Shown here piece by piece: positions 55,717 through 64,000 of a DNA stretch of 64,000 nt (position 1 is the stretch's first letter; each line of letters begins with the position of its first letter). Position numbers and translations under genes: made by a program. Where the stretch lies: contig JASEVX010000008.1 in NCBI GenBank assembly GCA_031761405.1, positions 37,392,903 through 37,456,902 of the forward strand, written 5' to 3'. The DNA comes from Serripes groenlandicus. Taxonomy: Eukaryota; Mollusca; Bivalvia; Cardiida; Cardiidae. The notes beneath the pieces are model-generated. The model was not told the DNA's origin and did no database searches. It saw nothing but the letters and a program-made list of their open reading frames with translations.

Positions 55717-56165
55717 TTAGCTCATCCGAGCACGTAGTGCTAAGGGGGAACTATTGTGATCACTCGTTTCCGTCGTCCGTTCAAATCTTCTTATCTGATA
55801 ATATTGGTTCAATTTCAAAATAATTTTACAGTCAGACATGTTCCATGATACACTGCCAAGATGTTCAAACCGTTCCTCTCATACCATTGACCGAATTTAA
55901 AACATATTTTCACATGACTGTTCCTTGCCTACCCTTCTACCCGATCTGGGCAAACGGTTCCTTGATGGTCATAAGAGCTAACACGATAACAAATCTTTAA
56001 ACGACATCTCTTCTTAAACCAATGACCACATTGCAAAGCAAACCTGTGCAAATATTCATTTAGTGGCCATCTACAAACTTTCTTCAAACTGTTCTGTTCC
56101 GTTGCACAAGCCACCAGATTTAGAAAGATATTTTAACGACATCACCCCGAAAAGATTGTCCCAAT
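55717..56165 (+). mobile_element. HINE-like element, 3' end not seen
   Basis: GTTAGCTCATCCGAGCACGT, then AGTGCTAAGGGGG and GTGATCACTCG; TTCAAAATAATTTTACA modules; no terminal hairpin. Confidence 0.5.
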
Positions 56166-56170
56166 TTAAA

Positions 56171-56334
56171 TAAAAAATGTCTTGAATTTTCCTAAGTTCA
56201 CGAGATGGCTGCCAGAGCAAAAATAAAAATGACTTGAATGTTCCTAAGTTCACGAGATGGCTGCCAGAGCAAAACTAAAAATGACTTGAATGTTCCTAAG
56301 TTCACGAGATGGCTGCCAGAGCAAAAATAAGAAT
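56171..56334 (+). repeat. 52-bp tandem repeat, 3 units
   Basis: CCTAAGTTCACGAGATGGCT at 56191, 56243 and 56295. Possibly expanded from the HINE module with GGCTGCCAG. Confidence 0.92.
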
Positions 56335-56337
56335 GTC

Positions 56338-56513
56338 CGGAGCTCTAGATAAGGAGCGTTGTTCATGCTCTTAAATCCTTATTTGACTTCCAAAACCTAT
56401 GTTGTGGGTACTCAAAATAGACGAACCGTTTGAGTACCCACAACATAGATTTTATGAGTGCTAGAGATATAATTTTAGAAATACCTATTTACTCCTCCAT
56501 ATCCAGTCCTCTG
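56338..56513 (-). mobile_element. TATGTTGTGGG hairpin MITE
   Basis: CCGGAGCTCTAGATAAGGAG end; CCTATGTTGTGGGTACTC and GAGTACCCACAACATAG arms with a shortened centre; TATCCAGTCCTCTG end. Confidence 0.87.
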
Positions 56514-57286
56514 TTAAATGTCTTAAAAACATTTCGAATGTACTTGCTGCTCTGTGTTGACGCTGACATTAAACGGATATTGTGAAAAAGAGGTTTCAGC
56601 TTTGCAAGAAGTAAATTTCCCTCGATGGCAATTTTAGAGCGATTTAGAACTGCGTATATAACGCTTATAAACTATTATATGGGAAAGAAACAACAACGGG
56701 GGAAAACCGCTGTTGTGGGGTGAACAAGTCAAGCGATTTCAACGTTGAATTTATACGTTTGTATTAGTTTCTCTTCCTTTTAAATGTTAACTGTATCTTG
56801 ATAATGCATGTATTGTTTTTTTAAAAAATCGTATAGTATTGAACTAAGCAACGAGCATTGCAAACCAAGATCAGATTCCACAGGCAAGACATCTGAGCAT
56901 ATTCTTATAGAGTTCGTAAACAGATAACTTGTGCAGATAATTCCCAACCTAAGGGAGTAATTTGACGTTAGCTTGCCTTTTTTTTTTCTTTTCTCTAAAA
57001 TGGTGGATAATTTATAGCGCGTCTTAATCGCTCATTCATCACCTGTAATGCCTAACATACCCTGTAGTTTCCGTTAATTACCCTCGTTTTTGGTCAATTA
57101 GAAATTGGCGTTAATTAAAGGTATACGGAAGTAAGAAGAAGGCGAAATAAATTCAACTGCGTCAAAGGAAAGAGGGTTCGAAGAATCATCGACCATGGGT
57201 AAAATGTATAACAGGATGAAGCCGATGAAGACAACGGGGCCCGTGTTCATCAATCTGTCTAAATAAATTCTTATTTAAAATGTGTA
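56514..57286. other. No supported gene
   Basis: GACCATGGGTAAAATG at 57191 has a good start context but the frame is only 23 codons, with AATAAA right at its stop. Not called. Confidence 0.35.
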
Positions 57287-57595
57287 TTATTCTAAGTAAC
57301 TGGATTTACGATTTCCATATAGTTGAGCCAGTCCGAAATTCTGTAACTTTGCGAATTTTGAATAAGTTTTAGAATGGTCGTTGCAAACGGGCCGACGGCA
57401 TCCATCGGCGGTCGGCATTTTGAACTGTTCTGGGTTCAGATGTGTACTAAAAATCAAGCAGTGTATCGCCAGGACTTCCGGAGCTTCGTCTGTGTGCGCA
57501 GACCGGACGGTGACAGAACACGGGTAATTCTTGCATGGCTCGTTTAAATTGTAGCCGTGTGCCGTTTCTTTGATGTATTCTTTAAGGAGACACAC
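57287..57595 (-). other. Unrecognised open frame, possible exon
   Basis: About 100 codons open on the minus strand, with balanced composition unlike the surrounding AT-rich repeats and several cysteines (in NEPCKNYPC, IHCLIF, DGCRRPVC). The frame has no ATG near its start; an in-frame TGA lies just upstream. No family recognised and no convincing splice pair, so low confidence. Confidence 0.2.
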
Positions 57596-58282
57596 GCGTC
57601 ATGTCGTATTAAAGTCAAACTTCGGAGATATTTTCTTTTTAACGATCTATCGGTTCAGAACCAGCGCTTATATGAATCAATAACGTACTGGGGGAATAGG
57701 AAGATATGGATCAGGTTGCGCGTCTGTGCTGGTTGCTCTGGGAAAAGGTCGTTTATCTGGTGTAGTGGCCCATTTAGCTTGATACAGGATAACATCGAAT
57801 AATCTTGGTATTCCACCTAAAATTTGATTCAGTATGTTTTCCCCTCGTTTACTTTAACAAGAATATGCTATGAATGGGGGTTATCCACGTTTCCAACAAC
57901 AACAACAACACAACAATGGGATTAGCCTGTAGTAGGCTATGCAATGTACTTTTTCGGTGGAGATCCTGGCACAATAGCCGCGTGTAGAGGCGAACACTGC
58001 ACTCTTTAACCCCAGCCAACTACATCATTGAGCCGGCATTGAACGGCATTGGAGCTGTCAATTTCCAGACCCCTTTCTGTTAGAAACTCTGGGAATAACA
58101 AGCCCCCATTCTGTAAATTGCTTTCACCAGAAAAAGGTATATTATACATAGAATGGTAATTAACAAATTCAAAACATCTATAAATAAAAGTTGAAATAAG
58201 TGAGTTATGGGGAGTTATACTATAGAAAGACAAATTTATGTAATTCAGTGCTGATATTGAAATTAAGATTATATATTTTTGC
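57596..58282. other. No recognised gene
   Basis: Includes an (AAC)n run near 57897-57912 (ACAACAACAACAAC). Otherwise unassigned. Confidence 0.4.
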
Positions 58283-58345
58283 AAACAATGTAGGTTCAGG
58301 TGAGCTAACTCGTAACGAGCTTGCTCTCCTGAATCTACATTGTTT
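58283..58345. repeat. Imperfect hairpin, 23-bp arms
   Basis: AAACAATGTAGGTTCAGGTG pairs with CTCCTGAATCTACATTGTTT (two mismatches) around a 17-base loop. Resembles the central hairpin of the MITE at 18739; perhaps the centre of another decayed MITE. Confidence 0.75.
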
Positions 58346-58449
58346 GTCAAGGCTTATATTGTACTAATGTTCTGATATAAGGGACCGATGCCAGTCACTT
58401 GGTGTAACTTAAAATCGAAGTAAAGGGGCATTGGTACCTTCGAGGAGGC

Positions 58450-58680
58450 TTAAACCCTTTCCCTCATACAGAGGCTTTTTGACGCCTCTGCAGCAGACGG
58501 CTTTTTGAAAACATAGTGACAAAAGAAGAAATTGCACAAAACGTGCAATTTCTCCTTTTGCCTCAATGTTTTCCACATTTTGTCATAGGTTATCCATTCA
58601 ACTATGGAGATTTTCTATGTTTTGACAAAAAACATTCAAAGTCGTCTGCTGCAGAATTTTCGTATGAGGGAAAGGCTTAA
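58450..58680 (+). mobile_element. TTAA-MITE B, complete
   Basis: TTAAACCCTTTCCCTCATAC to GAGGGAAAGGCTTAA; apex GCACAAAACGTGC. Confidence 0.94.
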
Positions 58681-58861
58681 GACCGAGGTCCGAAACTATA
58701 AAACTCTGAAAACGTTCTCAGTGCTCAGAAATGAACCCTATGCTCAACATAGAACTTATGATTGGTCAATTTCGAAAAAAGGTTTGCTCCTGACCAATCG
58801 GATACATGAGCGCAAATCCTGAGCAAAGATTAAACTTTTATAGTTTTGGAGCTTGGTTTCG
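58681..58861. mobile_element. Palindromic element with CCGAAACTATAAAA ends
   Basis: CCGAGGTCCGAAACTATAAA at the left; inverse TTTATAGTTTTGGAGCTTGG at the right; inner pair GATTGGTCA/TGACCAATC. Directly abuts the preceding MITE. Confidence 0.7.
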
Positions 58862-58999
58862 ATATTCCAATTCCTTTTGAATACCATATCCCCTGTTGTA
58901 GACGTCTCTTGACGCGTAGGCGTACGCGTAGACATTTTAAAACATTAAACAAGCAACCACTTTCTCGTTTCATACTGTTGTAACAACTATGTACCGATT

Positions 59000-59172
59000 T
59001 GTTTTCGTTTTATTGGGGTTTAGTTTACGCTTCAGTTATATCATGGCGACAGATCATATATGCATGACCCCTGGGCAACCAAATCAGTACTAGGCTAGGA
59101 AAAGTGCCTTGCCCAGGGACACTCCACCATCACCATTGCGACTCGACTGAATATCGAACCTGGGATAAAACG
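59000..59172 (-). mobile_element. tRNA-derived SINE, head truncated
   Basis: Minus strand: AGGTTCGATATTCAG, then GGAGTGTCCCTGGGCAAGGC, CCTAGCCTAGTACTGATTTG, CGCCATGATATAACTGAAGC, AAACCCCAATAAAA. Same family as 63105. Confidence 0.8.
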
Positions 59173-59190
59173 TCACTCAAAAAGATTGAT

Positions 59191-59382
59191 TTAACCCTTT
59201 CCCACATATAACGGATCTAAATTAAAGAAACTTTTCTATAAATGAAAGTTATTTGTGTTTGTTTAAAATGAAATCATTATGGCAAAATAAATCATTGCTC
59301 ATTTTGAGCAATTTGCCCGTTTACCACAATGGTTTCAAAAGTCGTCTGCTGCAAATTTGGCTGTGTGTGGGAAGGGGCTTTG
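59191..59382 (-). mobile_element. TTAA-MITE, old
   Basis: TTAACCCTTTCCCACATATA; apex GCTCATTTTGAGC; GTCGTCTGCTGCAAATTTGG; GTGTGGGAAGGGGC. Confidence 0.82.
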
Positions 59383-59533
59383 ATTGAATTAAAATAAAAG
59401 AGTAGAAATTTACCGGCCTAGTAAATCGACAAGTACTTAAAAAATAATGATAATAAACATTTGGGTTTTATTTCAGCAGACAGCTAGATAACATCTGAAA
59501 TGACACCGAACTAAATGTCACTATTGACACTTT

Positions 59534-59692
59534 TTTAACCCTTTTTTCACACGCAGACACATCAGCAGCAGACGACTTTGTGGTAAAATGAGAATGTTTT
59601 CCCTCTGACTACTTTTTTTTCCAACTTGACCTTTTCTTATCTTCCTAGATGCAAAAAGTAGGCTGCAACAGAGTTGATGTATGTTGGAAGGA
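59534..59692 (+). mobile_element. TTAA-MITE, decayed
   Basis: TTAACCCTTTTTTCACACGC, AGCAGCAGACGACTTTGTGG; no central apex. Confidence 0.65.
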
Positions 59693-59789
59693 GATATTTT
59701 AATGTATACGTAATGTTGTCTCTTTCTGTTGACGAAATATCCCACAGTTTACTAAATACAGAGGAAGCAACAGTTTCATATTTATCATT

Positions 59790-60001
59790 TTAGCTCTTTC
59801 TACATACAAACATCTGCAACGGACATGTTACAAAACATACAGAATAATATGGAAAATCTCTATAATGGAAATGATAGTTATAAAATTAAGTTGAACAATT
59901 GGTAGAAAAATGAGAAATTGATCAACTTTGAACAAGTTCTACTATTGCCGCAATGTTTTCGAAATAATATGATGAACCGTCTGTATTTTGGAAAGGGTTA
60001 A
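59790..60001 (-). mobile_element. TTAA-MITE, diverged
   Basis: TTAGCTCTTTCTACATACAA to GGAAAGGGTTAA; GGAAAATCTCTATAATGGAA. Confidence 0.72.
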
Positions 60002-60711
60002 GATGATGGCCAGAGTGGCGTGAAGGATATTTGGATGTTGTTTTTTTCCCAGTGTCACGGTACAAGGTACGAGCCAGAGTATCGTAATTCTAGCAACGCG
60101 GTTTGGTCGGATACGACTGTCTGTATTTGACAAAGACATTATTTAGTTATGAACGGCTCGCGTACCGTGACGTAAAATACCCAATCGTTATAATAAATAC
60201 GCGCCGTATTTTCTGAACGCTGTTTCGGTTTTGGTTTTGATCCTTTTGCTATCTTTTCTTCTGTGAGCTCTTTTCATATTCTCATCCAGAGGTGTCTTTA
60301 AACAGATTTTAAGTTTTAAATACATTTAGATCCCATGTTTTTGTCTTTTAGTCTTTAGTCTTACTATTTTTTTATCGGAATGGAAAGGAAATTCATGATT
60401 AAATCAGATAATAGATACTTGGAACGAAATACAGTTACGTCTAATATGTCTATGGCATCTTTTCAGCGTTCAGCTGAATACAACATACGAGCGAAATGGA
60501 CTCTTGTTGCAACTGCGAACAGTGTTCGTATCCTATACGCTCAATCTCACCGGAAGTCTTCAGTTTCCACATGTAGACATAAAATGCCTTTTCCGACACA
60601 ACCTTAAAACTGTTACAGTCGTCTGCTGCAGATATGTTGTATGTGACGTTGACCAACATGATGTACCGAATGCCACTTACAGGGGCGCAGCTTGGCAATA
60701 ATCAATGTGAA
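60002..60711. other. Unassigned, with a MITE scrap
   Basis: CAGTCGTCTGCTGCAGATAT near 60615-60645 is a MITE right-end remnant. Frames overlapping it have no recognisable motif. Confidence 0.4.
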
Positions 60712-60936
60712 GGCCGTCTCGTGAGAAAATCAACATTGTGGACTCTGCGTAAAGTATCGACCCGGATCAGCTTAAGAATGCCACACAGTCGTACCCGGAT
60801 ATACACTTTTCGCCTCTTGTGGATTTTCTGTTTCAGAAATCACTACTCTATCTATCCCCCCTTAGACGGAATGTGTCGGCCGGATCAGTCTGCGCGGACA
60901 GCGCAGGTTGATCTGGTCGAGACATTACGCAGATGT
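60712..60936 (-). mobile_element. GAGCCGTCCCGCG MITE, diverged, one end lost
   Basis: GGCCGTCTCGTGAGAAAATC, ACACTTTTCGCCTCTTGTGG and GGAATGTGTCGGCCGGATCA align with the 8688 copy in reverse. The final terminal repeat is absent. Confidence 0.8.
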
Positions 60937-61034
60937 GTATCGCCGCAGCTGCATTTTGGGCATATTAAGAAAAAATGTTTAGGCACGTGCATACAGTGCC
61001 TAATGGGAGCTACGTCCCTGACTTAGTTTTTGTT

Positions 61035-61152
61035 TGTCTTCCCTCGCTGGTGCCCAGTCCGGATGCAGGGATACCACTAACGACTGGTGCGCTGATGTCA
61101 TGATAAAGTCCCCTCCAGTACTGATACGTTACCAAGGCAACGCCGTTATAAG
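61035..61152 (+). mobile_element. SINE body and tail fragment
   Basis: CCAGTACTGATACGTTACCA, then AGGCAACGCCGTTATAAG matches the SINE segment before the tail. Confidence 0.6.
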
Positions 61153-61965
61153 TAAAAAGGGCGTAGAAAGACTCTGACAGGTGCTCCCAAAGAATCGTAT
61201 ACTTTGACTGAAATCTTCATAAAACATTAACAACAAATAGTGTTCAACTCACCATTGCCAAATTACAATGAGTCGATTGCTTCACTACGTTAATGAAATT
61301 TATTGATAACTCAATGAATAATGAAACATCCCATTTGACATACCAACAAGGTCAGTATGTAGTTCTTGGTAAATCATCGACAGAACTTACAAAACAAGTA
61401 TACATAGCCCTCTGCTCGAGTCACACATTAGGCACGTAACGTTTCGAGAAAGATCGTTGAAGATTTTTTAAATAAAATTCTCTTTACGTATTGTCTTCCT
61501 TGATTCAGTCAAACAACTCAGCGGCCACTCATTATATAACGATCTCATCAGCGACATCGATGATGAGTCTGTCTTGAGAAAGGTTCTTGGAATGTGTACC
61601 CTACCACATACATTCATTGTACCCAAGATTTTTACAGGTTATGCCACTCATTTGGCAGGTTTGCCTGTTCGACCGATATCCTCAAATGTCAGTACCAATT
61701 ACTAGACATAAGAGAGGCATTTGATAGGATACCTTTATCATATCCGATCAAATGTTTACTAAAGAGTGAATGGGTGTTTGGGCGTATGAGGGTGTGAGTG
61801 AATGAAGAATGATAACATGTCAGCTTGGATAAAAGAAATATGTCTCCATTTTATTCTTTTGTTGAATTGTTATATTCATAACTTGTATATATTTGTATGT
61901 AAAGAAATCTCCAAATACAAGGGGGAAATAAAGGAAACAAACAAAGACGTTCCCTCCTTGAAGCT
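61153..61965. other. No gene recognised
   Basis: A plus-strand frame around 61700 reads LLDIREAFDRIP, faintly like reverse transcriptase motif A, but nothing else supports it. Confidence 0.3.
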
Positions 61966-62050
61966 CTTGGTAGTAATGGCTGTCCTCCTTGGTGTTCCGG
62001 GTTGTGGGGTTATCAGTACGACTGACTGGCTCGTGTAAGGTAAATCAGAC
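61966..62050 (+). mobile_element. SINE body upstream of the minisatellite
   Basis: TTGGTAGTAATGGC and GGTTATCAGTACGACTGACT correspond to the body of the SINE at 6415 just before its AGTACTGGTA segment. Confidence 0.65.
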
Positions 62051-63008
62051 CAGTAGTACTGGTAACTTACCTAGGAATCGATGGTGTAGGTAGTACTGGT
62101 AACTTACCCAGGAATCCCTGGTGTAAGTAGTACTGGTAACTTACCCAGGAATCGCTGGTGTAAGTAGTACTGGTAACTTACCCAGGAATCGCTGGTGTAG
62201 GTAGTACTGGTAACTTACACAGGAATCGATGGTGTAGGTAGTACTGGTAACTTACCCAGGACTCGCTGGTGTAGGTAGTACTGGTAACTTACCCAGGAAT
62301 CGCTGGTGTAGGTAGTACTGGTAACTTACCCAGGAATCGTTGGTGTAGGTAGTACTGGTAACTTACCCAGGAATCGCTGGTGTAGGTAGTACTGGTAACT
62401 TACCCAGGAATCGATGATGTAAGTAGTACTGGTAACTTACCCAGGAATCGCTGGTGTAAGTAGTACTGGTAACTTACCCAGGAATCGCTGGTGTAAGTAG
62501 TACTGGTAACTTACCCAGGACTCGCTGATGTAGGTAGTACTGGTAACTTACCCAGGACTCGCTGGTGTAAGTAGTACTGGTAACTTACCCAGGAATCGCT
62601 GGTGTAGTAGTACTGGTAACTTACCCAGGAATCGCTGGTGTAGTAGTACTGGTAACTTACCAAGGAATCGCTGGTGTAAGTAGTACTGGTAACTTACCCA
62701 GGAATCGATGGTGTAGGTAGTACTGGTAACTTACCCAGGAATCGATGGTGTAGGTAGTACTGGTAACTTACCCAGGAATCGTTGGTGTAGGTAGTACTGG
62801 TAACTTACCCAGGAATCGATGGTGTAGGTAGTACTGGTAACTTACCCAGGAATCGCTGGTGTAGGTAGTACTGGTAACTTACCCAGGAATCGCTGGTGTA
62901 GTAGTACTGGTAACTTACCCAGGAATCGCTGATGTAGGTAGTACTGGTAACTTACCCAGGAATCGCTGGTGTAAGTAGTACTGGTAACTTACCCAGGAAT
63001 CGCTGTAA
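62051..63008 (+). repeat. 37-bp minisatellite, about 26 units, inside a SINE
   Basis: Unit AGTACTGGTAACTTACCCAG plus GAATCGCTGGTGTAGGT. Each unit has the dyad GGTAA-C-TTACC and the palindrome AGTACT. Two adjacent units are a base or two shorter. Confidence 0.97.
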
Positions 63009-63055
63009 TATAACTGAACAACATTATGAAAGATGCGTGAAACACGACAGTATTT
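63009..63055 (+). mobile_element. SINE tail downstream of the minisatellite
   Basis: The last unit runs into GCTGTAATATAACTGAACAA and ATGAAAGATGCGTGAAACA, resembling the SINE 3' tail (GCCGTGATATGACTGAA...). Confidence 0.6.
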
Positions 63056-63104
63056 ATCTTTGGGCATTATTTATTGTATTTGGTTCATTAAAGGCGAAGA
63101 ATCC

Positions 63105-63319
63105 GCTGTGGTCGAGTGGTTAGCGTCGGGGATTTCGAAATCGGGTGTCCCGGGTTCGATCCCCAGTCGCGGCACTACTGTCATGGTGGAGTGCCCTTGG
63201 GCAAGGCACATTTTCTAGCCTAGTACTGGTTTGTTTACCCAGGGACCATGAATAATTAAATTTAATTGCGCGCTAAATGACCTTAGCTGTCGATGCGCCA
63301 TAAAACAATATACATTCAG
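63105..63319 (+). mobile_element. Full-length tRNA-derived SINE with target duplication
   Basis: Flanked by TAAAGGCGAAGAATCC (63089-63104) and TAAAGGCGAATGAATCC (63320-63336). Head GCTGTGGTCGAGTGG: box A TGGTCGAGTGG at 63109-63119, box B GGTTCGATCCC at 63153-63163. TTCGAAA in the anticodon region suggests a tRNA-Ser(CGA)-like ancestor, but the stems do not pair as in a working tRNA. Then AGTGCCCTTGGGCAAGGCAC and CTAGCCTAGTACTGGTTTGT, ending GATGCGCCATAAAACAATAT. Confidence 0.92.
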
Positions 63320-63662
63320 TAAAGGCGAATGAATCCAGCTAATTACGGTCTTAGGTGTGAACCTCCGAAAATCAAAAAACATAATAAGGACTTGTACTAG
63401 GAGCAAGAAACTTGTCACTTGACTGATTAAAAGGTAAATCAACCATGAAACGCGAGCAGTTTCTCTGTCGCCGTTATCATCGCTAAAAGATTGCCCAAAT
63501 GGCGACATCCTCAATCAAATATCCGGGTCATACACACGGATCGCCGCGTCAGATAAAAACGTGACCGGATACAGACGACAATGGACGCCCTTGTAGCAGC
63601 CGTCATTTTTAAAAATACACCAAAGGTCGGGAATCGTATGCCTTGGCTAAGATCATCTATAT
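63320..63662. other. No recognised feature
   Basis: No repeat; the minus-strand frame ending near 63215 overlaps the SINE and has no motif. Confidence 0.4.
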
Positions 63663-63943
63663 TTAACCCTTTCCCTCATATAGACGCTTTCTGACGCCTC
63701 TGCAGCAGACGGATTTTTGAAAACATAGTGACAAAAGAAGAAGTGTAGCACACGACTTTTGAAAATATTGTGACAAAAAGGTGAAATTGTTCATAATGTA
63801 CAGTTTCTTGTTTAGTCACAATATTTCAACTCTATTAAATAATTATACATGTACTTTCATTTATATGTTTTGTTCTTCCTATTTTTGTCTAGATGTGTTC
63901 AGAGTCGTCTGCTATAGATTTCAAGTATGTTGGAAAGGGTTAA
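63663..63943 (+). mobile_element. TTAA-MITE chimera of a young and an old copy
   Basis: The first 80 bases are a perfect young left end up to GACAAAAGAAGAAG. It restarts with TAGCACACGACTTTTGAAAA of an old copy and finishes GTTGGAAAGGGTTAA. Confidence 0.88.
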
Positions 63944-64000
63944 AACACCAAATGTTGGTTACGTATGAATACGCTTAATTTACTATGTTGTAGATCAGCC

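Noticed and set aside
57195..57266. 23-codon ORF with good start context and AATAAA at its stop
   Set aside because: Too short, no conservation evidence; expected by chance.
61594..61797. LLDIREAFDRIP as a reverse transcriptase motif A
   Set aside because: Only a dozen residues fit; no YXDD motif or other RT block lies near, and flanks are not open. A protein search for adjacent RT motifs would decide.
62051..63008. CRISPR-like regular repeats of 37 bp
   Set aside because: The whole 37 bp repeats with no spacer diversity and derives from a SINE.
63105..63176. Functional tRNA-Ser gene
   Set aside because: Boxes A and B are good, but acceptor and anticodon stems do not pair properly and the unit continues as a SINE with target duplication.

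Overview
This is a eukaryotic, AT-rich, repeat-dominated window with one 200-base assembly gap (Ns, 22909-23108). It fits a mollusc, most likely a bivalve. The basis for that is the tRNA-derived SINEs with a shared 3' tail of the 'GCGGCGTTAAAC' type, the interspersed 'GCTCACCT...AGGTGAGC' elements, and a bilaterian Sprouty gene. The species is inference; no sequence search was run.

Only one convincing protein gene is present: a complete Sprouty-family coding exon at 40086-40907 (+). It has a splice acceptor just upstream. A TATA box plus initiator at about 39640-39668 and a splice donor at 39822 suggest a short non-coding first exon and a 205-bp intron. The protein carries the Sprouty tyrosine motif (Y36) and the full cysteine-rich Sprouty domain.

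Almost everything else is mobile or satellite DNA. About 85 copies or fragments of one palindromic, piggyBac-like MITE family (called TTAA-MITE here) cover much of the window. It has TTAA target sites, 14-bp ends CCCTTTCCCTCATA, a subterminal CTGCAGCAGACG motif at unequal distances from the two ends, and a central hairpin. In the entries, '+' means the end with the longer (19-nt) spacer (TAGACGC...) lies at the lower coordinate. Subfamily A has apex GCTC/GAGC, subfamily B has GCAC/GTGC, and older copies have CCCACATA-type ends. Copies are often joined head to tail through one shared TTAA and are sometimes nested. Other families are: a second MITE with a long, nearly perfect hairpin (TATGTTGTGGGTACTC...), a GAGCCGTCCCGCG-ended MITE, three more palindromic elements, Helentron/HINE-like elements, and tRNA-derived SINEs, two of them with clear target-site duplications.

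Layout: 0-11 kb is MITE, HINE and SINE mosaic; 11.1-13.3 kb is a 65-bp satellite; 13.3-19.8 kb is sparser sequence with MITEs; 19.87-22.74 kb is a 56-58/67-bp satellite split by a 473-bp insertion, followed by the gap; 23-39.5 kb is dense MITEs; 39.6-41 kb is Sprouty; 41-52 kb is dense MITEs; 52.3-53.2 kb is a 160-bp tandem array; 53-61 kb is mixed elements; 62.05-63.0 kb is a 37-bp minisatellite that grew inside a SINE; then a full-length SINE and a last chimeric MITE. Most open reading frames in the window are translations of these repeats, not genes.
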